Assembly (NCBI GenBank): GCA_964596645.1
Contig: CAZQVB010000038.1
Coordinates: 1-38,901 of the forward strand
Direction: 5' to 3'
Source: CAVQEK01 sp964596645
Lineage (GTDB): Bacteria > Bacteroidota > Bacteroidia > Cytophagales > Cyclobacteriaceae
DNA length: 38,901 nt
How positions within the stretch are numbered: the stretch's first letter is position 1; the number at the start of each line of letters is the position of its first letter. Position numbers and translations under genes: made by a program. Below the pieces are notes generated by a model that was given only the letters and a program-made list of their open reading frames with translations, was not told the origin of the DNA and did not search any database. Shown piece after piece: positions 24,045 through 32,387 of the stretch.

Positions 24045-25295
24045 CTATGCCGTTGGCTTGTAGTACAAATAACTGTACTGGCTTTCGTCAAACATTTCAT
24101 TGGCCACATCCTGCAGTTGCATGGCCGTTATTTGTCTGATCTTTTCACTGACCGCTTCAAAGCTGTCAACCCGGTTCAGGTCGAGGGTGCTTTTCCCGAG
24201 AATCAGCATCAGGCTTATATTGTTTTCTTCTCCCATGGCCATTTGCCCGATGAGCTGCTCTTTTGCTTTATGCAATTGCAACTCGCTCATAGGTTGTTGT
24301 CTGAACCGCTTCAGCTCGCGTATCACTAAGTCTACGCAGCGGTGAAGCTGATTCTTTTCACTTGCAAATGATATCGTAAACATGCCTGTATCGCTGAACA
24401 CAGAATAGGTGGCGTCGATGGAGTAGACCAGCCCAAATTTCTCCCTCAGGCCCAGGTTGAGCCGGCTATTCATGGATGGCCCGCCTAGAATATTGGACAA
24501 AAGAAAAAACGGAATCCGCCTGGGATCGGTGAGTGCGTATGCAGGCAGACCAAAAGCGGCATGACCCTGCACGATTGGCTTTTTAATGACTTTGGTGGTG
24601 GGTACATAGTTGCCAAAGGGTTCACGAGCCGTTGCAGGTTCCAAAGCAGGTATATCTGAAAGAAACTTCTCTGCCAGCCGTACCACCTTTTTCATCGGCA
24701 GATTGCTCACCGAAGAGAATATGATCTTGTTGGTGTTCAGATTTTTGCGCAGGAATGCTTCAAAATGATGACGCCTGAAGGAGCCCACGGTATGCCTGGT
24801 GCCCAATATGTTGTGCCCCAGCGGATGGTGGGGAAACAAGATATGATCGAATTCATCCTGAATGGCATCTTCAGGATTGTCCTGATACATGGCCATTTCT
24901 TCGAGTATCACGTTGCGCTCCCGCTCAATTTGTGGCTCAGGAAAAACAGAGTGAAACGTGATGTCGGTGAGCAGGTCGAACGCTTTCTCGAAGTGCTCGC
25001 TGAGCACAGATGCGTAGAAGCAAATTTTCTCCTTGGTGGTGAAGGCGTTCAGTTCGCCACCAAGCGAATCGAGGCGGTTGAGAATATGAAATGATCGACG
25101 TCTTTTGGTGCCTTTAAATGCCATATGTTCCCAAAAGTGCGCTATACCTTCCTCACCACCCTGCTCATCTCTGCTGCCTATGCCCAGCACAAAGCCGCAA
25201 TGCGCCACCTTGCTGTGGCTTACCTGCTTGTGTACCACGCGTATACCGTTTTTCAGCACATGCAACTCATAGTCTCTTGTTCCCTTCGCTTCCAT
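24045..25295 (-). CDS. M16 family zinc metallopeptidase
   Basis: A 416-residue pitrilysin/processing-peptidase-like protein. The inverted zinc motif HFWEH (His53, Glu56, His57) is intact and the third ligand Glu133 lies 76 residues after His57, the spacing of the family, so it should be active. The length corresponds to a single half-shell subunit, which normally dimerises to form the closed chamber. No signal peptide is visible, so it is expected in the cytoplasm. A perfect -7 box on the minus strand ends five bases before the ATG. Confidence 0.93.
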   Translation of the reverse strand: MEAKGTRDYELHVLKNGIRVVHKQVSHSKVAHCGFVLGIGSRDEQGGEEGIAHFWEHMAFKGTKRRRSFHILNRLDSLGGELNAFTTKEKICFYASVLSEHFEKAFDLLTDITFHSVFPEPQIERERNVILEEMAMYQDNPEDAIQDEFDHILFPHHPLGHNILGTRHTVGSFRRHHFEAFLRKNLNTNKIIFSSVSNLPMKKVVRLAEKFLSDIPALEPATAREPFGNYVPTTKVIKKPIVQGHAAFGLPAYALTDPRRIPFFLLSNILGGPSMNSRLNLGLREKFGLVYSIDATYSVFSDTGMFTISFASEKNQLHRCVDLVIRELKRFRQQPMSELQLHKAKEQLIGQMAMGEENNISLMLILGKSTLDLNRVDSFEAVSEKIRQITAMQLQDVANEMFDESQYSYLYYKPTA

Positions 25296-25300
25296 GGGTG

Positions 25301-25308
25301 CAAATATA
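25301..25308 (-). promoter_or_regulatory. TAnnTTTG -7 box directly before the M16 start codon
   Basis: On the minus strand TATATTTG is a perfect consensus match and ends five bases before the ATG at 25295. Transcription from it would begin at or near the start codon, giving a leaderless mRNA. It may also be a chance match. Confidence 0.35.
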
Positions 25309-25410
25309 ACGGCTGAACCATCAAATCACATTAACCTGCTACTTCCGTCAATGCGCTTCGGAAGCGGGTATTTTACGCTGCCCTGCCCCACAATTGTCTA
25401 TTTACCTTTT

Positions 25411-25418
25411 TATCTTTG
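25411..25418 (+). promoter_or_regulatory. TAnnTTTG -7 box of the aminopeptidase P gene
   Basis: TATCTTTG matches the consensus and lies 58 bases before the ATG at 25477. A clear -33 element at normal spacing is not seen. Confidence 0.45.
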
Positions 25419-25476
25419 GCAGCCAGACTTTACGGCGCAAATACCGCCGGTTGTTCAACTTTAAAGATTGATCTGC

Positions 25477-26766
25477 ATGAAATATATCCCCATTGATTCG
25501 TCGCTTTTTGTATTGAACAGAAGTAAGCTGACAGAACACCTGAAGCCAAACAGCATTGCGGTTTTCAATTCGAACGATGTGATGCCCAGCAGCGCCGATG
25601 GCACATTGCCCTTCCGGCAACACAGCGATATCATTTACCTCTCAGGCATAGATCAGGAAGAATCCATACTGGTGGTATACCCCGACGCGATAGAGGAGAA
25701 GCACAGGGAAATACTGTTTTTGCGCGAAACGAATGATGAAATAGCCGTGTGGGAAGGGCATAAATACACTAAAGATGAGGCGCATGAAGCCTCTGGCGTG
25801 CGCACTGTATATTGGCTGAAAGACTTCGAGCGTATTTTTCGGGCGCTGGCACATCAGGCCGAACACATATACCTGAATACCAACGAACACCTGCGGGCCG
25901 CTTCGCCGGTAGAAACACGCGACATGCGGTTTGTCACCTGGTGCCGTAAGCAGTTTCCCCTGCATAAGTATGAACGCCTGCAGCCTGTGATGCACCACCT
26001 GCGCGCCGTAAAGTCTGAGCAGGAGATAGACCTGCTGCGCAAAGCCATAGACATTACGGAAAAGGGATTTAGGAGGGTCTTGAAATTCGTGAAGCCGGGC
26101 GTAGCGGAATATGAGATAGAAGCGGAATTTATACATGAATTCCTCATAAACCGGGCTACCGGCTTTGGCTTTGAACCCATTGTGGCATCAGGTGCCAATG
26201 CCTGTGTGCTTCACTATGTGCAAAATAACGATGTATGCAAAGATGGCGATTGCATATTGTTTGATGTAGGGGCACAGTATGCGCACTACAACGGCGACCT
26301 CTCCAGGGCGGTGCCGGTAAGCGGCCGCTATACCAGGCGTCAGCGTGAAGTATATGAGGCGGTGTGGCGTATACAGCGAGAGGCCATGCAATTGTTGAAA
26401 CCAGGCGTCACCATTCCTGAATACCACAAGCAGGTGGGCAAGATCACCGAAGAAGAGTTGATGCAGCTGGGCCTGCTCACTAAAGAGGATATTGCCGGAC
26501 AAGACCCCGAATGGCCTGCATACAAAAAATACTTTATGCACGGCACATCGCACCACCTGGGCATCGATGTGCACGATTACGGCCTCTTGCACCGGGCTAT
26601 AGAGCCGGGCATGGTGTTTACGGTAGAGCCGGGTATATACATTCGCGAAGAGGGCCTGGGTATAAGGCTGGAAAATGACATAGTAATCAGGGAGGGTGGC
26701 TTTGAAGACCTGATGAGTACCATTCCGATTGACCCCGATGAAATTGAAAGTTTGATCAATTCTTGA
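25477..26766 (+). CDS. pepP: Xaa-Pro aminopeptidase (M24 family, aminopeptidase P)
   Basis: A 429-residue cytoplasmic metalloaminopeptidase expected to remove an N-terminal residue next to proline. An AMP_N domain (about 1-135) precedes the pita-bread catalytic domain. The metal ligands are visible in order: Asp in LFDVGAQ, Asp in NGDLSR, His in HGTSHHLGIDVHD, Glu in VEPGIYI and Glu in RLENDI. I chose ATG at 25477; a TTG three codons earlier is possible. Divergent from the M16 peptidase gene. Its 3' end shares a terminator with the TerB-like gene. Confidence 0.94.
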   Translation: MKYIPIDSSLFVLNRSKLTEHLKPNSIAVFNSNDVMPSSADGTLPFRQHSDIIYLSGIDQEESILVVYPDAIEEKHREILFLRETNDEIAVWEGHKYTKDEAHEASGVRTVYWLKDFERIFRALAHQAEHIYLNTNEHLRAASPVETRDMRFVTWCRKQFPLHKYERLQPVMHHLRAVKSEQEIDLLRKAIDITEKGFRRVLKFVKPGVAEYEIEAEFIHEFLINRATGFGFEPIVASGANACVLHYVQNNDVCKDGDCILFDVGAQYAHYNGDLSRAVPVSGRYTRRQREVYEAVWRIQREAMQLLKPGVTIPEYHKQVGKITEEELMQLGLLTKEDIAGQDPEWPAYKKYFMHGTSHHLGIDVHDYGLLHRAIEPGMVFTVEPGIYIREEGLGIRLENDIVIREGGFEDLMSTIPIDPDEIESLINS

Positions 26767-26860
26767 CTTTTTCAACCGTCAGGAGCAGGCATGTCAGAAA
26801 ATCATAGCCGGGTAATGTTTGACGGAAAAATGGCATATACCATCTGAGCAGCCGGAAAAG

Positions 26861-26898
26861 AAAAAAGGTTTGAGATGCTTACTTCCCAAACCTTTTTT
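26861..26898. terminator. bidirectional intrinsic terminator
   Basis: Perfect 12-bp arms, AAAAAAGGTTTG (26861-26872) and its complement (26887-26898), around a 14-base loop. The A-run on one side and T-run on the other give a U-tract in both directions. It lies between the convergent pepP and TerB-like genes and can end both transcripts. Confidence 0.85.
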
Positions 26899-26927
26899 GA
26901 TTCACTAAAACTACAGAACTCGTGGAG

Positions 26928-27323
26928 CTATACTGCGCGAAGCTTGGTGGCTCTGTGGCGCAGCATATCGCGATCGGCCGTAATGCTCGGGTCGCTATAA
27001 ATGTTTTTTGAAAGCTCGGAAACCACTTTGCGCTTGAAGCCGAGTTTCTGGGCAATGTCTTCACAAAAGACGATTTCAGATTTGAATACCTGTCCGTCTA
27101 TTTTCATCAACTGGATCACCAGATATAAGTACTCGAAGCGCTCGTCTTCTGTCAGCGCGTCCAAATGGGGAATGGGCTCAGGGTTGTTCAGCATTTGTTC
27201 TACTTCAGACTCTGATACGCCATTGGCCTTTGCCACCACATCGATGAGTTTGCGCTCTTTAGAGGCGAAGTTTCTGTCGATGGTTGCGAGTTGAATAAGG
27301 ATGTTGAGTTTTTCTTTTGACAT
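26928..27323 (-). CDS. TerB-like (tellurite resistance protein B type) protein
   Basis: A 131-residue all-helical protein with the two-repeat layout of TerB/DjlA N-terminal domains: ILIQLATIDRNFASKERKLIDVVAKANGVSE and YLYLVIQLMKIDGQVFKSEIVFCEDIAQKLGF, each with an acidic D-x-x(F/V)xxxE segment that can bind metal. No signal peptide. The role is unknown in most bacteria; stress or signalling functions have been proposed for the family. Monocistronic and ends at a shared terminator. Confidence 0.8.
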   Translation of the reverse strand: MSKEKLNILIQLATIDRNFASKERKLIDVVAKANGVSESEVEQMLNNPEPIPHLDALTEDERFEYLYLVIQLMKIDGQVFKSEIVFCEDIAQKLGFKRKVVSELSKNIYSDPSITADRDMLRHRATKLRAV

Positions 27324-27618
27324 CGTTCTAAAAAATTAGTTCTGACTCTAATTTAAGAACTCATTCTTTCTTATTGCCACGGGGGTGCTGCAGGGTGTAG
27401 TTTCCTATGTAAGAAAACAAATTGATGTGGCGCAATAGGTCGAGATATATTCTTCAGGCCGCAGTGCGGTGCGGTGTATATCAATGGCCACTATTGTAAT
27501 GAATTCAATACCACGAGTAATACCGGCATCGCACCGAGCTGAGCGTGGGTCATATTTTTATGCTGTATTTGAAAACCACCCGGCTACACCGGCTGTTTGT
27601 AGGCAAAAAAATAACAGT

Positions 27619-27786
27619 ATGTTCGGATTATTCAAACCTAAGTCAGAGCGGGAAAAATTGATCAGCAAGCACAAAAAGCTACTTGAAGAGTCTTACAAGC
27701 TTTCGCATAGCAACAGGAAGGCCAGTGACGACAAAATGATGCAAGCCGCAGAGCTGCAGCGCCGGATCGACGAACTGGGCAAATAG
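27619..27786 (+). CDS. small Lacal_2735-like protein
   Basis: A 55-residue, highly charged protein starting MFGLFKPKSEREKLISKHKKLLEE and continuing as one amphipathic helix (SHSNRKASDDKMMQAAELQRRIDEL). This matches the short Lacal_2735-type family known from Bacteroidota, function unknown. The frame extends upstream to 27469, but the ATG at 27619 begins the conserved part. The adjoining region 27324-27618 holds no other gene that I can support. Confidence 0.75.
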   Translation: MFGLFKPKSEREKLISKHKKLLEESYKLSHSNRKASDDKMMQAAELQRRIDELGK

Positions 27787-27846
27787 AGCGTGATTGCTGC
27801 CGGGCAGTTAGCGCTGCGTGTATTCATGCCACTGAAAAGCAACCCC

Positions 27847-28770
27847 TTACGAAGCTGCAGCATTTTCAAGCTTTTGCTTGTGCAACTTCCAGTACAAGCC
27901 CATTTTACGCACAAATTCGTCTGGATCGTCGACAAAAACCTTCTGTCCACGCATGAGTGCTCTCTTTTGTAAAGCATTCTTTTGCTCGTGCAACAGTGCA
28001 AAAAAGAGCGTCGCCGATTCGTCATTTTTAAATGGAATACGCTCATCCAAGATGGTTTGCTCTAAAATTTCAAGGTCGTGTGCCATGCCCAGGTAGTCGG
28101 TGATGTCGTGCAGTTCATCTTCAAGTGTATCGAGCATGGCAGGCCATAACCTGTCCAATATTTTAAAGTGATAGCGCAGGTATTTGGCCCGTTTGCGCCA
28201 TTCATGCAGGTTTTCATCTTTAGATTTCTTACCGGCTTTTGCCAGACCGTGATATCCTCGTGCGTAGGTTTTCTCCATACCCGGTACGATGTGCTTGAAG
28301 CTGTCCACTTCCAGGCGCCATCCCGGAATTTCTTCCAACTTTTGGCGTAGCGACTCTTCGATGTGCTTTAGGCGATCTTCCTGGTCGAACACCAGTCGCG
28401 ACAGTTCTTCCCGATAGTCTACAAGGCCTCGTTTTAGCGTCTGAAAAGTATGATTGTACAACTGGTCATCGTACTGCTCAATGAGCGTATCGAGTGCTTC
28501 AATCATAGAAGTGGCGTCGCGTACTTCGGATATGGTTCGGCCCAGGTCGCGATAAAATCTATTTTCTTCTTTGTAAAAATCGGCCTGGCCGCGCACCAGC
28601 CTAAGCACCGCCCGCGATTTTTTGAATGACTTGCGCAGTTCGTGTACGGTTTCATGCCGCTTGGCTGGTGTATTTTTTTCTAAAAGATCAATGCATTTCT
28701 GGCCTTCAGAAACAAGTATCCTTTTCAGTCCTGTGGAAAAATCTTCGCTATGCTTCAGTTTGAGGCTCAT
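27847..28770 (-). CDS. CHAD domain-containing protein
   Basis: A 307-residue helical protein filled by a CHAD (conserved histidine alpha-helical) domain. The family pattern is seen in ETVHELRKSFKKSRAVLRLVRG near the N-terminus and LHEWRKRAKYLRYHFKIL in the second half, with conserved His, Arg and Lys residues that form a basic pore. CHAD domains bind inorganic polyphosphate. No CYTH/triphosphatase domain is attached or nearby. No signal peptide. Monocistronic. Confidence 0.92.
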   Translation of the reverse strand: MSLKLKHSEDFSTGLKRILVSEGQKCIDLLEKNTPAKRHETVHELRKSFKKSRAVLRLVRGQADFYKEENRFYRDLGRTISEVRDATSMIEALDTLIEQYDDQLYNHTFQTLKRGLVDYREELSRLVFDQEDRLKHIEESLRQKLEEIPGWRLEVDSFKHIVPGMEKTYARGYHGLAKAGKKSKDENLHEWRKRAKYLRYHFKILDRLWPAMLDTLEDELHDITDYLGMAHDLEILEQTILDERIPFKNDESATLFFALLHEQKNALQKRALMRGQKVFVDDPDEFVRKMGLYWKLHKQKLENAAAS

Positions 28771-28994
28771 AGTGTATACTTTTTTTGTTTTACATTAATA
28801 AACTACCACCAGGCTTGTATTTGTTTATTTTATATCACTGATATGCAAATCGGCTACTGTTGTATAAAGGCTGCTTTAGCAATAATAGAAGTAAAAAATA
28901 AAACAAAACCACCTGTGCTGCACTTGCAAGTATAGTTGGATGCAATGGCGGAGCGTATAGCTTCAAACCCCTTGAATAATAAAAAGTTGATCAA

Positions 28995-29438
28995 ATGAAT
29001 TGGAACAAAGTGATGAGCTATGCCAATCACGGCAGCCCGGCGCCCGGCAGGAGGGTAGAAAAAACAGATGATGAATGGAAGACACAATTAACGCCCGAGC
29101 AGTATCGCATTACACGGCAGAAGGGTACAGAGCGGGCTTTTACGGGTCAGTATTGTGAAGCACACGAGCCCGGCAGGTATCACTGTGTTTGCTGCCATTC
29201 GTTACTTTTTGACTCTGCGCTGAAGTTTGAGTCATCCTCCGGCTGGCCAAGCTTCACGGAGCCGGCTTCAGAAGATGCCATAAAGTATGAGAAAGATACG
29301 AGCTATGGCATGACACGCGTGGAGGTAATGTGCAATGTCTGTGATGCACACCTGGGTCACGTATTTCCGGATGGGCCCAAGCCATCAGGCCTCAGGTTTT
29401 GCATTAATTCAGCCTCAATACAGCTGCAGGAAGAATAA
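28995..29438 (+). CDS. msrB: peptide-methionine (R)-S-oxide reductase
   Basis: A 147-residue MsrB that repairs the R form of methionine sulfoxide in proteins. Zinc is bound by two CxxC pairs, Cys64/Cys67 and Cys113/Cys116; the catalytic Cys136 is in RFCINSAS, and SSGWPSF and HLGHVFPDGP are the substrate-site signatures. No signal peptide, so cytoplasmic. The upstream 28771-28994 region is AT-rich without another gene. An AT-rich hairpin (29498-29514, arms AATTGTT) follows the gene but lacks a T-run. Confidence 0.96.
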   Translation: MNWNKVMSYANHGSPAPGRRVEKTDDEWKTQLTPEQYRITRQKGTERAFTGQYCEAHEPGRYHCVCCHSLLFDSALKFESSSGWPSFTEPASEDAIKYEKDTSYGMTRVEVMCNVCDAHLGHVFPDGPKPSGLRFCINSASIQLQEE

Positions 29439-29613
29439 AAGGAAAGTTGCCTCAGTCGCCGGTATCGTGTACCTTATTTTATTGTTACAGTTTTCTCAAT
29501 TGTTAAAAACAATTAATATTGCGTTTTGTGCCGGTATTTAATTTGATTTACATTTATCACATTGAGGATCAGGTTTTAACCATTCGTTATTTTTTCTATT
29601 AATCTACAACCCC

Positions 29614-30402
29614 ATGGAAGGCAACGACTACAACAAATACGACGACGATAAAAAGCGCGAAGGCAACGAGTACGAATCCGACGATTTCGGATTGCCAGAT
29701 ATGGATAAAGAGGAAGGCAGCAGCACACAGGATTACGATTACAACTCCGATTCCGATTCGCTGGGTAAGCCTTACAGCGATAGCTGGGAAGATAAAAAAC
29801 AGGAAAGCAGCTACTCCGACCCATATGCCTATAGCAGTGACGAGCCTGCCGCGGAGAGTCAATATGGCACCACAGATACCTACAAATACGAAGAAGAAAA
29901 CAACGATGTGTACCCGGGCTCCGAGTACGAAGAAGAAAAGAAAGGTTCGGCGGCCGTCTGGATCATTTTGGGCATTGTACTGCTTATAGCCATAGGCGTG
30001 GGCATCTTTTGGTGGCTCAATCAGGAAACTGAAGAAGTGCCGGCCTATACCCCCCCCGCTCAGGAGCAACCGCTTGTGCAAGAACCTGTAGAAGAACCTG
30101 AGCAGGAGGTAGAACCCACACCACCGCCACAGACGACTACCAGTGGTGAAATCACTCAAATATCCAGCCCCACCAACCGTTACTACGTCGTGGTAGCCAG
30201 CTTTGTAGACGACGACCTGGCGATGGATTATGGCAAGAAACTTTCTAAAAAAGGCGTGGGCAGCACCATACTGGCTCCCCGGGGCGATGCTAAATTTTAC
30301 CGCTTTGCCGTTGCCGATTTTGCGTCGCTCAATGATGCTGCGTTGGAAGCCGAACGCATGAAGTCGGAATATGGTGAGGGTGTTTGGGTAATGAGGTATT
30401 AA
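29614..30402 (+). CDS. SPOR domain membrane protein
   Basis: A 262-residue bitopic protein. An acidic, Tyr/Ser/Asp-rich cytoplasmic region (1-110) is followed by one membrane helix (112-135), a Pro/Glu-rich linker and a C-terminal SPOR domain (about 190-262, starting YYVVVASFVDDDLAMDYGKKL). SPOR domains bind denuded glycan strands at division sites. It is eight bases upstream of exbB and likely leads the operon, which ties peptidoglycan binding to an energy-transducing complex. The low-complexity N-terminus is unusual and may be disordered. Confidence 0.88.
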   Translation: MEGNDYNKYDDDKKREGNEYESDDFGLPDMDKEEGSSTQDYDYNSDSDSLGKPYSDSWEDKKQESSYSDPYAYSSDEPAAESQYGTTDTYKYEEENNDVYPGSEYEEEKKGSAAVWIILGIVLLIAIGVGIFWWLNQETEEVPAYTPPAQEQPLVQEPVEEPEQEVEPTPPPQTTTSGEITQISSPTNRYYVVVASFVDDDLAMDYGKKLSKKGVGSTILAPRGDAKFYRFAVADFASLNDAALEAERMKSEYGEGVWVMRY

Positions 30403-30409
30403 ATAATCT

Positions 30410-31096
30410 ATGATACATTTTTTGTTGCAAATTTCTACCCTGCCGGCCGATACGCTCGCGGTGGGTGGAGAACGTGAATCACTCGCCATTATCGATCTTT
30501 TGATCAAAGGGGGGTTCATGATGATCCCCATTTTCATTTTGTCTATAGTGGCGGTGTATGTGTTTGTGGAGCGCATCATGACCATACGGCAGGCCGCCAA
30601 GACGCCCGAAGGTTTTATGGACAACATAAAAAGACTGGTGGCTTCCGGCGACATCAACGGCGCCAAAGTACTCAGCGCACAAAGCAGCTCCCCCATTGCC
30701 CGAATGATAGAAAAAGGCGTTTCCCGCATTGGCAGCCCGCTAAAAAATATTGAAGTGTCCATAGAAAATGTAGGAAAGATTGAGATATACCGGTTGGAGA
30801 AGAATCTTTCTCTACTGGCCACCATATCGGGCGCTGCGCCTATGCTCGGGTTTTTGGGCACTGTCACAGGAATGATACAGGCCTTTATCGCTATAGCACA
30901 GGAAGAAGGAGCCGTAAGCCCCAAGCTGCTTTCTGGCGGTATATATGAGGCGATGATCACAACGGCAGCAGGTTTATTTGTAGGCATCATCGCCTATCTG
31001 GGCTACAACTACCTGGTGACACGCGTACAGAAGGTGGTACACAATATGGAGTATACCTCCATCGATTTTATTGATCTGCTGCAAGAGCCTCGTTAG
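30410..31096 (+). CDS. exbB: MotA/TolQ/ExbB proton channel family protein
   Basis: A 228-residue inner-membrane proton-channel subunit with three helices (about 36-56, 135-158 and 178-202). The family region SLLATISGAAPMLGFLGTVTGMIQAF and the third helix EAMITTAAGLFVGIIAYLGYN, with the Thr residues that line the proton path, are conserved. It would form a complex with the ExbD and TonB proteins encoded next. TolQ is the alternative name; the absence of TolB/Pal genes nearby favours ExbB. Confidence 0.92.
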   Translation: MIHFLLQISTLPADTLAVGGERESLAIIDLLIKGGFMMIPIFILSIVAVYVFVERIMTIRQAAKTPEGFMDNIKRLVASGDINGAKVLSAQSSSPIARMIEKGVSRIGSPLKNIEVSIENVGKIEIYRLEKNLSLLATISGAAPMLGFLGTVTGMIQAFIAIAQEEGAVSPKLLSGGIYEAMITTAAGLFVGIIAYLGYNYLVTRVQKVVHNMEYTSIDFIDLLQEPR

Positions 31097-31107
31097 TACA
31101 GAAGCAT

Positions 31108-31500
31108 ATGGGTTTACAGTCCAAGCACAAAGTAGATACAGGGTTTAGCATGTCGTCGATGACAGACATCATCTTTCTGTTGTTGATATTCTTTATGCTT
31201 ACTTCCACATTCATCACACCATCGGGCTTGCCGGTGAGCCTGCCGAGCAGCAAAGGGAGCAATATCGTGCTTCAAAAAGTAAGTGTGACCATTACGCCAG
31301 ACCTGCGCTTTTATGTGAACGACAAGCGTGTAGCGAGCGACCGTGTAGAGATGGAATTGGAAAAAGCTTTGCAGGGCCAAGAGGGTGTGGTGGTGCTGCA
31401 TGTCGATAAGTCTGTGCCCGTGGAGCATTTGGTACGGGTCGCTGGCATTGCCACTGCATTGAAAGCCAAAGTAACGGTAGCCACAAAGCCTCAAGGTTAA
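31108..31500 (+). CDS. exbD: biopolymer transporter ExbD
   Basis: A 130-residue protein with one N-terminal membrane helix (about 17-38) and a periplasmic domain. Asp20 in SMTDIIFLLLIFFML is the protonatable residue equivalent to Asp25 of E. coli ExbD. The C-terminal half (VVLHVDKSVPVEHLVRVAGIATAL) has the ExbD/TolR fold pattern. Eleven bases separate it from exbB and eleven from the TonB gene. Confidence 0.94.
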   Translation: MGLQSKHKVDTGFSMSSMTDIIFLLLIFFMLTSTFITPSGLPVSLPSSKGSNIVLQKVSVTITPDLRFYVNDKRVASDRVEMELEKALQGQEGVVVLHVDKSVPVEHLVRVAGIATALKAKVTVATKPQG

Positions 31501-31511
31501 TAGCTGTTGAT

Positions 31512-32378
31512 ATGAATCCGGATAACCGCCGTAAGGAAAAGACCACCGCATGGGCCGTATCTCTCGGACTTCACACGGCACTTATACTTCTGTTTATTTT
31601 TCTGGTTGCCTGGAAGGAGCCTTTCCCGCCCCATCCGGAATATGGTATAGAGCTGAACTTTGGCATCGATCCGGCAGGCAGCGGACTGGAACAACCGGAA
31701 CAGCCACCAGCAGAAGCAGTGGAGTCCGTAGAAACGCCAGCCCCGGTGCAGGAAACAGCAGAGCCGGCACCAGTAGAACCGGTGGAAGAAGTGGTAGAGC
31801 AGAGCGATGAACCCGACCAACTGCCCGATTTTGATGACGCATCTTCGCCGGTGCCTGTAGAAAAGTCGGAAGCAAAAAAGGTAGTGAAGCCGGAAGAGTC
31901 GAAGCCTAAGTCAGTGCCCAAGCCTGCCACAGAAACGACTAAGCCGGCCGAAAAACCACGTGTAGAAGAAAAGAAGGTAGACACAAAGGCTCTGTATCCC
32001 TCGGCATCGAGTCAGGGAAACCAAACCAATAAAGCTGGCGATGCGGGCAATCCTGAAGGTGCCGTAGACCAGCGCGCACTCTATGGCAAACCTGGCGGGG
32101 GGCAGGGTGGCCCTCAACTGGAACTGGCCGGATGGGCCTGGGATAAAATCCCCCGGCCTAACGATACATCAAGTGAAAGCGGCAGGATAGTTTTTGAAAT
32201 AAAGGTGAACGACCTGGGCGAGATTGTAGGTGTACGCACCCTGGAGACCACCGTGAGCCCTGCAGTGGAGCAGATATACCGGCGCGAAGTGTATACACTC
32301 ACTTTTACGCCTACCTCCAGCACCTCCATTCCGCCGGTGTCTGTTGGCAAAATCACATTCCTCATCCGCTCCAAATAG
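31512..32378 (+). CDS. TonB-like energy transducer
   Basis: A 288-residue protein with an N-terminal membrane helix (13-33) carrying the S-x-x-x-H motif (Ser17, His21) that TonB needs to couple with ExbBD. A long Pro/Glu/Lys-rich periplasmic linker (about 55-165) follows, then a Gly-rich part and a C-terminal domain (about 200-288, GRIVFEIKVNDLGEIVGVRTL and onward) of the TonB/TolA fold. It would transmit proton-motive force to outer-membrane receptors. The C-terminal sequence departs from classical TonB, so a TolA-like role is possible. Confidence 0.82.
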   Translation: MNPDNRRKEKTTAWAVSLGLHTALILLFIFLVAWKEPFPPHPEYGIELNFGIDPAGSGLEQPEQPPAEAVESVETPAPVQETAEPAPVEPVEEVVEQSDEPDQLPDFDDASSPVPVEKSEAKKVVKPEESKPKSVPKPATETTKPAEKPRVEEKKVDTKALYPSASSQGNQTNKAGDAGNPEGAVDQRALYGKPGGGQGGPQLELAGWAWDKIPRPNDTSSESGRIVFEIKVNDLGEIVGVRTLETTVSPAVEQIYRREVYTLTFTPTSSTSIPPVSVGKITFLIRSK

Positions 32379-32387
32379 TCAGTACCT

